Below, piece after piece: positions 1 to 8,493 of a stretch of DNA of 64,000 nucleotides. Position 1 is the stretch's first letter, and each line of letters begins with the position of its first letter. Made by a program: the position numbers and the translations under genes. This DNA is from Rahnella bruchi (GTDB taxonomy: Bacteria; Pseudomonadota; Gammaproteobacteria; Enterobacterales; Enterobacteriaceae): positions 186,001 to 250,000 of the forward strand of contig NZ_QZWI01000004.1 in NCBI RefSeq assembly GCF_003614975.1. The letters run 5' to 3'. The notes under the pieces were generated by a model. That model worked only from the letters and a program-made list of their open reading frames with translations. It searched no databases and was not told the origin of the DNA.

Positions 1-1336
1 CCTGCAAAGCATCGCGTGCATAGACCTGTTCACCATCCACATACGTGCTGTAAACATTGCGGTCGTCACCGAGGGTCATCAGCACAAACAGTTTTTCCGC
101 CAGCGTTTTGCTGTTCGTGGCACGCAGTTTTTGCAGCGCACTCACTCCCGGCTCAAGCACCACAAAATCAGCCTCTTTACCGGTATTGAAATTGCCAATT
201 TTGTCGTCGAGATGCAGCGCCCGTGCACCGCCCAGCGTGGCGTGATAGAAAGCTTCGAAGGCGGATAAACGGTAGCGCTGAAGCTGGCCGACCTTGTAGG
301 CTTCAGACAGCGTTTCCAGCATATTGAACGTGGTGCCGGCACCGACGTCAGTGCCCATGCCGACACGAACCTGCTTCTGCCAGGATTTTTGTAAATTGAA
401 CAGGCCGCTGCCGAGAAACAGGTTGGATGTCGGGCAAAAAGCAATGGTCGAATCAGTGTCATGCAGGCAATCCCATTCGCTGTCATCCAGATGCAAACAG
501 TGCGCAAACACACAGCGCTCGCCGGTCAGACCGTACTGATGATAAACGTCGAGATAATGCTGATGTTCGGGGTGCATTTCTTTCACCCATGACAGCTCGG
601 CGACGTTCTCGCTCAGATGGGTATGCATATAAACATCCGGAAACTCCTGCTTCAGCAGCCGCACTTTTTGCAGAAGCGCCGGGGATGAGGTCGGCGCAAA
701 GCGCGGCGTCAGCGCGTAACTCAGACGCTGACGGTTGTGCCAGCGCGCAATCAGCGCCCGCGTGTCACGTTCGCTTTCATCAGGTGTTTCCAGCAAGGCG
801 TCGGGGGCATTTTTGTCCATCATCACCTTCCCCGCTACCAGCCGCATATTGATGTCGGAAGCCTCTTTAAACAGCGCATCGACAGATTCAGGATGCACAG
901 TGCCAAACACCAGCGCGGTTGTGGTGCCGTTGAGTAAAAGCTGGTCGAGGAAGAATTTAGACATGCGCTTTGAGTAATCGGCGCAGTGGTATTGTTGTTC
1001 AGTCGGAAAGGTATAACGGGTCAGCCACTCGAGCAGCTGCTCGCCGTAAGCGCCAATCATTTCAGTTTGCGGATAGTGGATATGGGTATCGACAAAACCG
1101 GGCACAATGAGTTTGTCGCGATAATCATCGATTTCCAGACCGGCGGTTTTTTGTGCCAGTGCCAGCCTGCCTTCACCTTCCTGCCAGCTGCCCAGCCAGA
1201 CGATATGTCCTCCGCTGAGCAACATCAGGCCATCTTCGACGTAACGCACCTGCGCTTCAAAATCTTCTGGCCTCAGAACCGGCTCACGGATATCGAAGAA
1301 ATTGCCGCGTACGGCGCGGGTGATGATCTGACTCAT
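1..1336 (-). CDS. guaD: Guanine deaminase, 3' end cut by window edge
   Basis: This cytosolic enzyme hydrolyses guanine to xanthine and ammonia in purine salvage and catabolism. Read on the minus strand from the ATG at 1336, it gives about 445 residues before the edge, close to the usual 440-450, so only a few codons are missing. It is an amidohydrolase-superfamily protein. The metal motif HIH lies near residues 85-87 in PGFVDTHIHYPQ, followed by HTHLSEN near 238, FAHC (His 279) and GTDVGAG (Asp 330). These are the zinc-site residues expected for guanine or cytosine deaminases. Another purine gene, an NCS2 permease, lies at 10.5-11.8 kb but is not in the same operon. The gene is convergent with nothing visible; its terminator is outside the window. 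Identification is firm. Confidence 0.93.
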   Translation of the reverse strand, partial: MSQIITRAVRGNFFDIREPVLRPEDFEAQVRYVEDGLMLLSGGHIVWLGSWQEGEGRLALAQKTAGLEIDDYRDKLIVPGFVDTHIHYPQTEMIGAYGEQLLEWLTRYTFPTEQQYHCADYSKRMSKFFLDQLLLNGTTTALVFGTVHPESVDALFKEASDINMRLVAGKVMMDKNAPDALLETPDESERDTRALIARWHNRQRLSYALTPRFAPTSSPALLQKVRLLKQEFPDVYMHTHLSENVAELSWVKEMHPEHQHYLDVYHQYGLTGERCVFAHCLHLDDSEWDCLHDTDSTIAFCPTSNLFLGSGLFNLQKSWQKQVRVGMGTDVGAGTTFNMLETLSEAYKVGQLQRYRLSAFEAFYHATLGGARALHLDDKIGNFNTGKEADFVVLEPGVSALQKLRATNSKTLAEKLFVLMTLGDDRNVYSTYVDGEQVYARDALQ

Positions 1337-1455
1337 GGCATTTACCTTCTCTGCAACATTCACGTTAACGATTGATAACAGAACATTTGCAAAGCTTATG
1401 CCAAATCTGACCAACCGGTCAGACCGTCTGGATGTTTTTTATCGCTGCCTCACAC

Positions 1456-2631
1456 TTACTTTAGTAACACTTCATATTGCGGGTTGAATTCGTCAAAGAT
1501 CGGCAGCGCTGCCGCACCGAGTGCCGCAGTGTCACTGCCGGACATGCCCAGACGAATTCGGGCACTCTGCGCGTAGCGGCTGCGTACCGAGTTGTAAAGC
1601 GGCGTCAGGCGCTGAATCAGCTTTTCCACCAAGGGCTTAGGCATGGTTCCACCGATAACCACACTCTGTGCATCGAACACACATTCCATAATATTGATGG
1701 CCTGCAACGCCGGTTCAACGGCGGTATCCAGCCAGCTGTCGAACAGTTTTTCATCGACATTCAGCAGGTCTTCCGGCATTGCTGACATCGGATCCAGACC
1801 GCAGGCTTCGTACGCGGCCTGCAAAGAAACATAGCGTTCCAGACAGCCCTGGTTACCGCAGTAGCATTCGCGCCCGCCCGGTTGCACCACAATGTGGCCG
1901 ACCTCGCCCGCATTGTGTGCATGACCGGTATAAATTCGCCCGTCGGTGAAGATGCCAGCGCCGAGTCCGGTGCCGATATACAGATATACAAAGGATGATA
2001 ATTGCTTGGCCACACCGTGAAAACGTTCGCCTATCGCGGCGACTGTAGCATCGTTTTCCAGCGTCACGGGCCAGCCGGTCGCGGCGCTCAAACGGGCTTC
2101 AATATCAACGTTATCCCAGCCGTGCAGCGTTGTCGGGCCTTGTGATGAAATCCCTTCCACGCCAAACGGCCCCGGCATCACCACGCCCATACCCAGAATT
2201 TTTCGCCAGTCGATTTTCACCTGTTGGCGCATTTCTTGCAGAACCTGATTGATAAGAGCCAGCGTGGGCTCTGGCTGAGGTTTCTGCACATGGATCAGTT
2301 TGCGAAAGCGAACCGTTCCGGTCAGATCCACCAGCACAATCAGCAGCGACTGATGATCAAGATGGATGCCGATGGAATAGGCGCTGTCAGGATTGAGTGT
2401 CAGTGGCGTTGCTGGTTGACCACGCCCTCCCGCACGGCGCGGCAGGTGGGAAGATAAAATGCCCGCCTGCTCGAGTTCGGTGGCAATGTTGGAAACGGTT
2501 TGCGGAGTCAGTGACGTCAGCCGGGCAATTTCGGCACGGGTGAGTTCACCATTGAGGCGAATGGCTTCAATCACCACCCGACGATTGTGAGCACGAGCGT
2601 GCTCAAGATTAGTGCCAGAAGTTGTTATCAC
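1456..2631 (-). CDS. ROK-family transcriptional repressor of the adjacent sugar transport operon
   Basis: A 391-residue ROK (repressor/ORF/kinase) protein. Residues about 15-65 form a MarR-like winged helix-turn-helix (LTRAEIARLTSLTPQTVSN). The rest is the sugar-kinase-like fold, with the phosphate-binding stretch YIGTGLGAGIF and the ROK zinc motif GEVGH followed by CYCGNQGC. It is therefore an NagC/Mlc/XylR-type regulator. It is divergent from a sugar ABC importer operon across about 300 bp that carries two identical 13-bp palindromes, so it very probably represses both itself and that operon until a sugar or sugar phosphate binds. The inducer cannot be read from sequence. The kinase-like domain probably senses rather than phosphorylates, since the operon carries its own PfkB kinase. 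Confidence 0.88.
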   Translation of the reverse strand: MITTSGTNLEHARAHNRRVVIEAIRLNGELTRAEIARLTSLTPQTVSNIATELEQAGILSSHLPRRAGGRGQPATPLTLNPDSAYSIGIHLDHQSLLIVLVDLTGTVRFRKLIHVQKPQPEPTLALINQVLQEMRQQVKIDWRKILGMGVVMPGPFGVEGISSQGPTTLHGWDNVDIEARLSAATGWPVTLENDATVAAIGERFHGVAKQLSSFVYLYIGTGLGAGIFTDGRIYTGHAHNAGEVGHIVVQPGGRECYCGNQGCLERYVSLQAAYEACGLDPMSAMPEDLLNVDEKLFDSWLDTAVEPALQAINIMECVFDAQSVVIGGTMPKPLVEKLIQRLTPLYNSVRSRYAQSARIRLGMSGSDTAALGAAALPIFDEFNPQYEVLLK

Positions 2632-2683
2632 GGCTTATACCCCACGGGAAACCTGCTGGCAGTATGCTGGCACTGAATACAGC

Positions 2684-2696
2684 AATCAAATTGATT
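2684..2696. promoter_or_regulatory. Operator-like palindrome, repressor-proximal copy
   Basis: The 13-bp inverted repeat AATCAA-A-TTGATT is perfect. It sits 53 bp upstream of the ROK start codon and matches the second copy at 2890-2902 over 17 nt (AGC before, T after). It is most simply an operator of the adjacent ROK repressor; this is inferred from position and symmetry. Confidence 0.7.
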
Positions 2697-2889
2697 TTAT
2701 AATTAACAGAATATGAATATGACGGTCGCATCACAGCTTTCGATGTTATTGGTATGTTAATAATAATCGCCAGTCACTATTCGCTTTTCAGTTGTTTTGA
2801 GATTCACCTTCAGACCCAGTAGCACAATCCGGCAGGGACGCAGGGACTGGCAGATTTATGCCTTCCCATTTTTTTTAGCCTATTAAAGC

Positions 2890-2902
2890 AATCAAATTGA
2901 TT
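2890..2902. promoter_or_regulatory. Operator-like palindrome, transport-operon-proximal copy
   Basis: This is the second perfect AATCAAATTGATT, 206 bp (centre to centre) from the first. It lies in what should be the leader or promoter of the binding-protein gene. The repetition of an identical palindrome at both ends of a divergent region suggests repression of both promoters and possibly looping. Confidence 0.7.
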
Positions 2903-2934
2903 TAATAAACTTAACCCTGTTTCGGAGATTGATG

Positions 2935-4185
2935 ATGAGCCTACGACTTACTCCTGCGGCCACTCTGTGCGCCCTCTCTGCCCTGACCCTGGGATATTCC
3001 GTCAATGCGCTGGCGGAAACCACGCTCAGCGCCCTTTTCATGACGCAGGCGGCCTACAGTGAAGCCGATATCCGTGCCATGACCGCCGATTTCACTAAGC
3101 AGCATCCGGATATCAAAGTGAATCTGGAATTCGTTCCCTACGAAGCGCTTCACGACAAAATCGTTGCCGCGCGCGGTGCCGGTGACAAAGGCTACGACGT
3201 GGTGTTATTCGATGCCATCTGGCCCGCTGAATTCAACAAATACGGTCTGTTGCAGGACGTAACGGCGCGGATCCCAGCCGATGAAAGCAGCAAGATTTTT
3301 GACGGCGCGATTTCTACCGTGACCTACAAAGACAAACGCTGGGGTATGCCGTGGATCCTCGACACCAAATACCTTTATTACAACAAAGCCATGCTGGCTA
3401 AAGCCGGGATCACCACCCCGCCTGCCACCTGGGCTGACGTCGAGAAACAATCAGAGATCCTCAAAGAAAAAGGCATCGTCAAATACCCGCTGGTCTGGAG
3501 CTGGTCTCAGTCCGAAGCGTTACTGTGCGACTACACCACGCTGGTGTCGGCGTTTAAGGGGGATTTCTATAAAGACGGCAAGCTGAACTTCACCAATTCC
3601 GGCGCGATGAAAGCCATCAATTACATGAAAGAGACGCTGGATAAAGGGCTGACCAACCCGAACTCCCGTGAGTATCTGGAAGAAGATGTGCGTAAGTCCT
3701 TCTCCAACGGCGATGCCGCTTTCGCGCTGAACTGGACCTATATGTACAACATGGCCAACGATCCAAAACAAAGCAAAGTGGCGGGTGACGTGGGGGTGGT
3801 TCCGGCTCCGGGTGAAACCGCAGGTGGCGCTTCCGGCGTCAACGGTTCAATGGGTCTGGGTATCGCCAAAGCCAGTGCGCATCCGGATCAGGCCTGGGAA
3901 TACATCAGCTATATGACCTCGCAGCCGGTGCAGAACAAATACGCCAAACTGAGCCTGCCAATCTGGAAATCCTCATATGAAGATCCGGCGGTGCAGAAAG
4001 ACCAGGAGCAGCTGATCGCGGCGGCGAAAACCTCGCTGAACGTGATGTTGTCGCGCCCGGTCACGGCGGATTACTCGCGTCTTTCCAACATATTGCAGCA
4101 AAACATTCAGGCGGTATTACAGGGTAAAACTCCTGCAAAAGACGGTATGGAAGCCGCTACAACCGCCGCTGACCGTTTACGTTAA
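2935..4185 (+). CDS. Sugar ABC transporter substrate-binding protein
   Basis: A periplasmic solute-binding protein of about 416 residues in the MalE/UgpB-like family 1. It has a Sec signal peptide (residues 1 to about 27, ending near NALA before ETTLSAL), then the typical two-lobed protein with a KRWGMPWILDTKYLYYNKAML stretch common in sugar binders. Two in-frame ATG codons lie at 2932 and 2935. The second is chosen because GGAG at 2924-2927 is then 7 nt away. It is the first gene of a transport operon (binding protein, permease, permease, kinase, ATPase). The sugar is unknown; there is no hydrolase in the cluster, so a monosaccharide or sugar alcohol that needs phosphorylation is likely. Identification as a sugar binder is confident, the ligand is not. 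Confidence 0.88.
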   Translation: MSLRLTPAATLCALSALTLGYSVNALAETTLSALFMTQAAYSEADIRAMTADFTKQHPDIKVNLEFVPYEALHDKIVAARGAGDKGYDVVLFDAIWPAEFNKYGLLQDVTARIPADESSKIFDGAISTVTYKDKRWGMPWILDTKYLYYNKAMLAKAGITTPPATWADVEKQSEILKEKGIVKYPLVWSWSQSEALLCDYTTLVSAFKGDFYKDGKLNFTNSGAMKAINYMKETLDKGLTNPNSREYLEEDVRKSFSNGDAAFALNWTYMYNMANDPKQSKVAGDVGVVPAPGETAGGASGVNGSMGLGIAKASAHPDQAWEYISYMTSQPVQNKYAKLSLPIWKSSYEDPAVQKDQEQLIAAAKTSLNVMLSRPVTADYSRLSNILQQNIQAVLQGKTPAKDGMEAATTAADRLR

Positions 4186-4210
4186 TTTCTTTAAAGCCAA
4201 CACTACAATT

Positions 4211-4240
4211 AAGCCCGCCCGGTTTTGGCCGGACGGGCTT
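4211..4240 (+). promoter_or_regulatory. Strong intercistronic hairpin after the binding-protein gene
   Basis: Arms 4211-4222 and 4229-4240 pair over 12 bp with a single C-A mismatch, around a 6-nt loop. No T-run follows, so it is not a standard terminator. Its place between a binding-protein gene and its permeases resembles the malE-malF arrangement, where a 3' hairpin protects the upstream message and lowers permease expression. Confidence 0.75.
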
Positions 4241-4251
4241 GGGAAAACTGC

Positions 4252-5154
4252 ATGCTGACTTTACCCCAACGCGAGCGCCGTCAGGCGTGGCTGCTTCTGG
4301 CACCCATGCTGCTGATGATGTTTTTGCTGACTGCCTGGCCGCTCGCCCGCACGCTGTGGCTCAGCTTTACCGATGCTGGTCTGATTGGTGACGGTTCTGC
4401 GCCCAACTGGGTGGGTAGCGATAACTTTATCTACGCCCTGACTGACCCTGATTTTCGCGCCGCTCTCTGGCGTACGCTGTATTTCACCGTGGTTTCCGTA
4501 ATTATCGAGGGCATTATCGGCGTGCTGGTTGCGCTGCTGCTGAACCAGCAATTTTGGGGTCGCAGCGCCCTGCGTGTGCTGGTGATTTTACCGTGGGCAT
4601 TGCCGACTATCGTCAACGCCACCATGTGGCGGCTGAACTTCAATCCGGATTACGGCAGCATCAACGCCCTGCTTTCTCAGCTCGGGCTGATTGATACCTA
4701 TCGCAGCTGGCTGGGCGATCCGTCTTCCGCCATTAATGCGGTGATGTTTGCCGATATCTGGAAAAACTACCCGCTGATCACCCTGCTGGTGCTGGCTTCG
4801 CTGCAAACCATTCCGGAAGATTTGTTCGAAGCGGCGCGGCTGGACGGTGCCTCGGCATTCCGGCGTTTTCGCAAAATCACCCTGCCCGCCATTGCTGCAC
4901 CGCTGGCCGTGGCGCTTATCCTGCGCACCATCGACGCATTTAAAGTCTTCGACATTATTTACGTGATGACCCGCGGTGGCCCGCTCGACAGCACAAAAAC
5001 CGTCAGTTTCTTTGTCTATCAGGAATCTTTCAGTTATCTGCGCGCAGGCAGCGGCGCGGCTTACGCCATTCTCATGACGCTGATTTGTGCGCTGCTTATT
5101 CTGGTTTATATGGTGATGTTATTACGCCAGCGTCGTTCAGGGGGCGCCGAATGA
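4252..5154 (+). CDS. Sugar ABC transporter permease (MalF-like)
   Basis: An integral membrane permease of about 300 residues with six or so hydrophobic segments. It carries the cytoplasmic EAA loop that contacts the ATPase (EAARLDGASAFRRFRKITLP, about residues 196-215). The ATG at 4252 is preferred over the upstream TTG in frame because the latter lies inside the hairpin. Its stop overlaps the ATG of the next permease (ATGA at 5151-5154), showing translational coupling. It forms the membrane channel of the importer together with the following gene. Binding-protein-dependent sugar permeases of this class take up mono- and disaccharides, and the exact ligand cannot be read from the sequence. 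Confidence 0.88.
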   Translation: MLTLPQRERRQAWLLLAPMLLMMFLLTAWPLARTLWLSFTDAGLIGDGSAPNWVGSDNFIYALTDPDFRAALWRTLYFTVVSVIIEGIIGVLVALLLNQQFWGRSALRVLVILPWALPTIVNATMWRLNFNPDYGSINALLSQLGLIDTYRSWLGDPSSAINAVMFADIWKNYPLITLLVLASLQTIPEDLFEAARLDGASAFRRFRKITLPAIAAPLAVALILRTIDAFKVFDIIYVMTRGGPLDSTKTVSFFVYQESFSYLRAGSGAAYAILMTLICALLILVYMVMLLRQRRSGGAE

Positions 5155-5990
5155 AACAAAAAATCCGGCTCGTTTTACGCTATTTCGCCGCACTGGTTCT
5201 GGCGGTTTCGATTCTGGCACCGCTGTTATGGATGTTCCTGATGAGCGTCAGCTCGGCGGAAGATCTGACCCGCATTCCGCTCGAATGGCTGCCGCGTCAC
5301 TGGGATTTCAGCCGTTACGCCAGCCTGCTGACGTTGCAGGCCGGTCAGCCCGGCGCACTGTTCTTACATGCCCTCGGCAACAGCCTGCTGGTGGCTTGTG
5401 GTGCGACGGTGATTTCTCTGTTGCTGGCCATTCCGGCTGCCTACAGTTTTTCACGCTATCCCGGCCGCGACGGCTGGCTGTTTGGTAGTCTGGCGATTTA
5501 CATGGTGCCACCGGTAGCCTTCGTGCTGCCGCTGTACTTCATTCTGGAAAAACTGACCCTGCTGAACACGCATATCGGCCTGATTCTGGTGTACTGCTCG
5601 ATGATTTTGCCATTCCTGACCTGGATGCTGAAAAACCAGTTCGACGCATTGCCGGTGGATATCGAACAGGCTTCGCGCCTCGACGGGCTGTGTTACTGGC
5701 AGGTACTGCTGCGCATTACGTTGCCGCTGGCAAAACCGGCGCTCGGCGCATCTGCCATGTTTGGCTGGTTGCTGGCATGGGATGAGTTTTTCTACGCATT
5801 GCTGTTTACCAACAATATCAACGCCCAGACGCTGCCGGTGACCATCGCCGGTTTCACTGCCGGGCGCGCCACCGATGACGGGCTGATTGCCGCCGTCGGC
5901 ATTCTGGCGGCCATTCCGCCGCTCTTTATTGCGCTCTGGCTGCAAAAAACGCTGGTCAGCGGGTTAACCGCCGGCGGCAGTAAGGGCTGA
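5151..5990 (+). CDS. Sugar ABC transporter permease (MalG-like)
   Basis: This is the second membrane permease, about 279 residues, with several transmembrane segments and the EAA-type loop (EQASRLDGLCYWQVLLRITLP) in its second half. The start at 5151 overlaps the stop of the previous gene by 4 nt, so the two are translated as a coupled pair. A longer reading from 5085 would overlap the upstream gene by 70 nt and is rejected. The PfkB kinase gene follows after only 2 nt. Its function is the second half of the transmembrane channel. Confidence 0.88.
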   Translation: MKQKIRLVLRYFAALVLAVSILAPLLWMFLMSVSSAEDLTRIPLEWLPRHWDFSRYASLLTLQAGQPGALFLHALGNSLLVACGATVISLLLAIPAAYSFSRYPGRDGWLFGSLAIYMVPPVAFVLPLYFILEKLTLLNTHIGLILVYCSMILPFLTWMLKNQFDALPVDIEQASRLDGLCYWQVLLRITLPLAKPALGASAMFGWLLAWDEFFYALLFTNNINAQTLPVTIAGFTAGRATDDGLIAAVGILAAIPPLFIALWLQKTLVSGLTAGGSKG

Positions 5991-5992
5991 TT

Positions 5993-6970
5993 ATGAACAT
6001 CAGGGAAACCTCATCAATGACAACCCGACCGGAAACCCACGCCACGCTGTACGTGGTAGGTAATATCAACGTGGATTTGATCATGAGTACGCTGCATGAA
6101 TGGCCGAAAAAAGGCACTGAAGCGATGCTCGAAAGCAGCTCATTGCGCCCCGGTGGCTCTGCCGGAAACTGCGCGCTGGCGCTGTCGGCGCTTAAATCGC
6201 CCTTTCGGCTGGTCGCCAATCAGGGCAACGACCAGTTCAGCGGCTGGCTGGCGGGCATGTTCCCGGAAAGCGCACCGCTCTGGCCGACCTGCGATTGCGA
6301 AACCTCGCTGACCTTTGGCGTAACGCATCCCGATCACGAGCGGACGTTTTTCAGCAATCAGGGGCACATCGTTCGTTTATCCATGCATGACGTGCTGGCG
6401 CAAATCCCGCCTGCCGCGCAATCCGGCGACTGGGTATTACTCTGTGGCACCTGGCTGTGTACCGCGCTTTATGCGCAATATCCGCAACTGCTGGCAGCGC
6501 TGAAACAGCGTGGCTATCAGATTGCTATCGACAGCGGCTGGCCGCCGGAAGACTGGAGCGATGATCTGCGTCATCAGGCGGCGAACTGGCTGCCTTTCTG
6601 CGATGCGCTGCTGCTCAATGAAGTGGAAACCCTCGGTCTGGCCAACGCAGAAACGCTGGATTCTGCCGCGCTGAGTTTACTCGGACAAATGGCGGAGAAT
6701 GCCTTTTGCGTGGCGAAATGCGGTCCGGATGGCGCACGTCTGTGGGCGAAAAACCTGACGCTGCAACAAAACGCCGAACCGGTGGATGTCGTCGATACCA
6801 TCGGTGCCGGAGACAGTTTTAACGCTGGATTTTTATCCGCGCTGATTTATGGCCTGCCGCCTGCCACGGCGCTGCAATGGGGGGTGCGCGTCGCCGGTTG
6901 TGCAATAAGCAGTTCCCCGCGCCGTTATCCTGACTGGCAATCGCTTTTTGGCCTTGTGGAGAAAATCTGA
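5993..6970 (+). CDS. PfkB-family carbohydrate kinase
   Basis: A cytosolic ribokinase/PfkB kinase of 325 residues that transfers phosphate from ATP to a sugar or nucleoside hydroxyl. It shows the N-terminal PfkB signature region (GNINVDL and RPGGSAGNCALALS) and the C-terminal anion-hole motif DTIGAGDSFNAGF with the catalytic Asp. The start at 5993 has AAGGG 6 nt upstream; a second ATG at 6017 is possible. It is embedded between the permeases and the ATPase of the importer, so it very probably phosphorylates the imported sugar and traps it. The product and the next pathway step are unknown, because no epimerase, isomerase or aldolase is nearby. Confidence 0.87.
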   Translation: MNIRETSSMTTRPETHATLYVVGNINVDLIMSTLHEWPKKGTEAMLESSSLRPGGSAGNCALALSALKSPFRLVANQGNDQFSGWLAGMFPESAPLWPTCDCETSLTFGVTHPDHERTFFSNQGHIVRLSMHDVLAQIPPAAQSGDWVLLCGTWLCTALYAQYPQLLAALKQRGYQIAIDSGWPPEDWSDDLRHQAANWLPFCDALLLNEVETLGLANAETLDSAALSLLGQMAENAFCVAKCGPDGARLWAKNLTLQQNAEPVDVVDTIGAGDSFNAGFLSALIYGLPPATALQWGVRVAGCAISSSPRRYPDWQSLFGLVEKI

Positions 6971-8059
6971 ATGGCTCTGGTAGAACTGGTAAAAGTCGCC
7001 AAACATTATGGCAAAGTGCAGGTGCTGAAACCGCTGGATCTGACCATCCCCGACGGCAGTTTCACCGTGCTGGTGGGGCCTTCGGGCTGCGGTAAATCTA
7101 CTCTGCTGCGGTTGCTGGCCGGACTGGAATCGCTGTCTGACGGCGATATCCTGCTCGACAAACAGCAGATCAATAATTTTGACCCTGCCGATCGTGATAT
7201 CGCGATGGTGTTTCAGAGCTACGCGTTGTACCCGCACCTGACTGTCGCCGAAAACATGGCGTTCCACATGCAGGTAAAAAAAGTACCGAAAGCCGAACAA
7301 CAGGCGAAAGTGCAGCAGGCTGCGAAAGTGCTGGGCATCGATCACTTACTGAAGCGTCTGCCAAAAGATTTGTCCGGCGGTCAGCGTCAGCGCGTGGCGA
7401 TGGGCCGGGCACTGGTGCGTAACCCGAAAGTATTTCTCTTCGATGAACCCCTTTCCAATCTTGATGCCCAGTTACGTATGGAGTTGCGTGCAGAAATCAA
7501 ATCCCTGCATCAGCAGTTCCGCACCACCACGGTGTACGTGACGCACGATCAGGTCGAGGCCATGACGCTGGCGGATAACATTGTGGTGATGAAAGACGGA
7601 TTTATCGTGCAGCAGGGTGACCCGCTGTCGATTTACGACAAGCCGGTGAACACCTTTGTGGCGCGGTTTATCGGCTCCCCGCCAATGAATCTTCTCAGCG
7701 GCGTTTTTCAGAATATTGACGGTCAGCCGGGGGTGACCTGCAATCAGTTGTGGTTCGCTTTACCGGAAAAATGGGCGCTACAGGCGCGTCACGCCGAAGG
7801 ACAACCGGTCACGATCGGCCTGCGCCCGCACGATATCAGACCGGTACAACACAGCGCACAACCGGCGGCCACATTACGACTGCTTGAAGTCACGGGCGAA
7901 AGCAGCCTGCTGCACATCGACTGGAGCGGTTTCCCGCTGCATGTGCAGTTCGCCGGACGCGCCCGCGTCAGTGCCGATCAGCCGTTGTATCTGGAGGCGG
8001 ACAGCGAAGCGATTCATTTGTTCGATGCACAAACGGGGAAACGGCTGGCGGAAGTTTAA
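6971..8059 (+). CDS. Sugar ABC transporter ATP-binding protein (MsmK/UgpC/MalK type)
   Basis: The ATPase energises the importer. It has 362 residues, with Walker A GPSGCGKST near residue 36, the Q-loop, signature LSGGQRQRV, Walker B VFLFDEPLSNLD and the H-loop VTHD, then a C-terminal TOBE/OB domain (about residues 240-355) typical of the MalK group. The ATG follows the kinase stop directly and is the last gene of the operon. TOBE domains in this group can mediate regulation, but nothing specific can be seen. A C/G-rich hairpin without T-run lies just downstream. Confidence 0.92.
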   Translation: MALVELVKVAKHYGKVQVLKPLDLTIPDGSFTVLVGPSGCGKSTLLRLLAGLESLSDGDILLDKQQINNFDPADRDIAMVFQSYALYPHLTVAENMAFHMQVKKVPKAEQQAKVQQAAKVLGIDHLLKRLPKDLSGGQRQRVAMGRALVRNPKVFLFDEPLSNLDAQLRMELRAEIKSLHQQFRTTTVYVTHDQVEAMTLADNIVVMKDGFIVQQGDPLSIYDKPVNTFVARFIGSPPMNLLSGVFQNIDGQPGVTCNQLWFALPEKWALQARHAEGQPVTIGLRPHDIRPVQHSAQPAATLRLLEVTGESSLLHIDWSGFPLHVQFAGRARVSADQPLYLEADSEAIHLFDAQTGKRLAEV

Positions 8060-8071
8060 TTTTCCCGACTC

Positions 8072-8100
8072 AAATCTCCCCCCTCACCGGGGGGAGATAC
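8072..8100 (+). terminator. C-rich hairpin at operon end, no T-run
   Basis: The sequence TCTCCCCCC, a short loop TCAC, then GGGGGGAGA forms a stem of about 9 bp immediately downstream of the ATPase gene. No T-tract follows. Three other hairpins with pyrimidine-rich 5' arms follow stop codons in this window (14300, 17957, 21951), so it may be either a U-poor terminator or a repeated intergenic palindrome. Confidence 0.5.
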
Positions 8101-8171
8101 TCAACCATTGACGCCTCACTCCAATGCGCTATGCTCAGACTTTGCCAGTTTCATTAGCGCGCTTATCTTCT

Positions 8172-8394
8172 ATGAGTTTCTTCTCTAACAAAAAATTCTC
8201 TCTTCCATCGGGTTCTGCCTTACCGTTGCCGGTCGCCGGGGCTTTCTTTATGGAAAACCTCGACGCCACGGTGATTGTCACGGCGCTCCCGCAGAGGGAT
8301 TGCTAACCGATTTGGTACGCGCAATGTGTTCTCGCTGGCGCTGGTTCTTTTCACGCTTGCATCGGTGCTGTGTTCCGCCAGCCGCAGGCGATGA
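8172..8394 (+). pseudogene. Remnant of an MFS (DHA2/EmrB-like) multidrug exporter gene
   Basis: From ATG 8172 a short frame reads PLPVAGAFFMENLDATVIVT and then ALPQ, the first transmembrane helix and motif of 14-helix MFS exporters, and stops at 8306. In a different frame, 8305-8391 reads RFGTRNVFSLALVLFTLASV, which matches the third-helix region of the same family, and stops at 8394. The normal gene is about 1.4 kb. Loss of the residues between the two parts, plus the frame change and absence of everything downstream, shows internal and 3' deletion. The rest of the gap to the next gene (to 8493) shows nothing else. Confidence 0.75.
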
Positions 8395-8493
8395 GATACG
8401 GCGAAAAAATGAATCTGTAACCCGACCGGCTGTGCCGGAAAAATAATGGCACGGTCAGACTGAAATCACGTTTCCGAAAAGTGGAGAAATACC

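Larger units (their letters stand above)
2632..2934. promoter_or_regulatory. Divergent control region between ROK repressor and sugar ABC operon
   Basis: About 300 bp with no gene. It is AT-rich and holds two copies of a 17-nt stretch centred on AATCAAATTGATT, one 53 bp from the repressor start and one about 33 bp from the binding-protein start. Both divergent promoters must lie here. The ribosome-binding site of the binding-protein gene is GGAG at 2924-2927. Confidence 0.75.
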
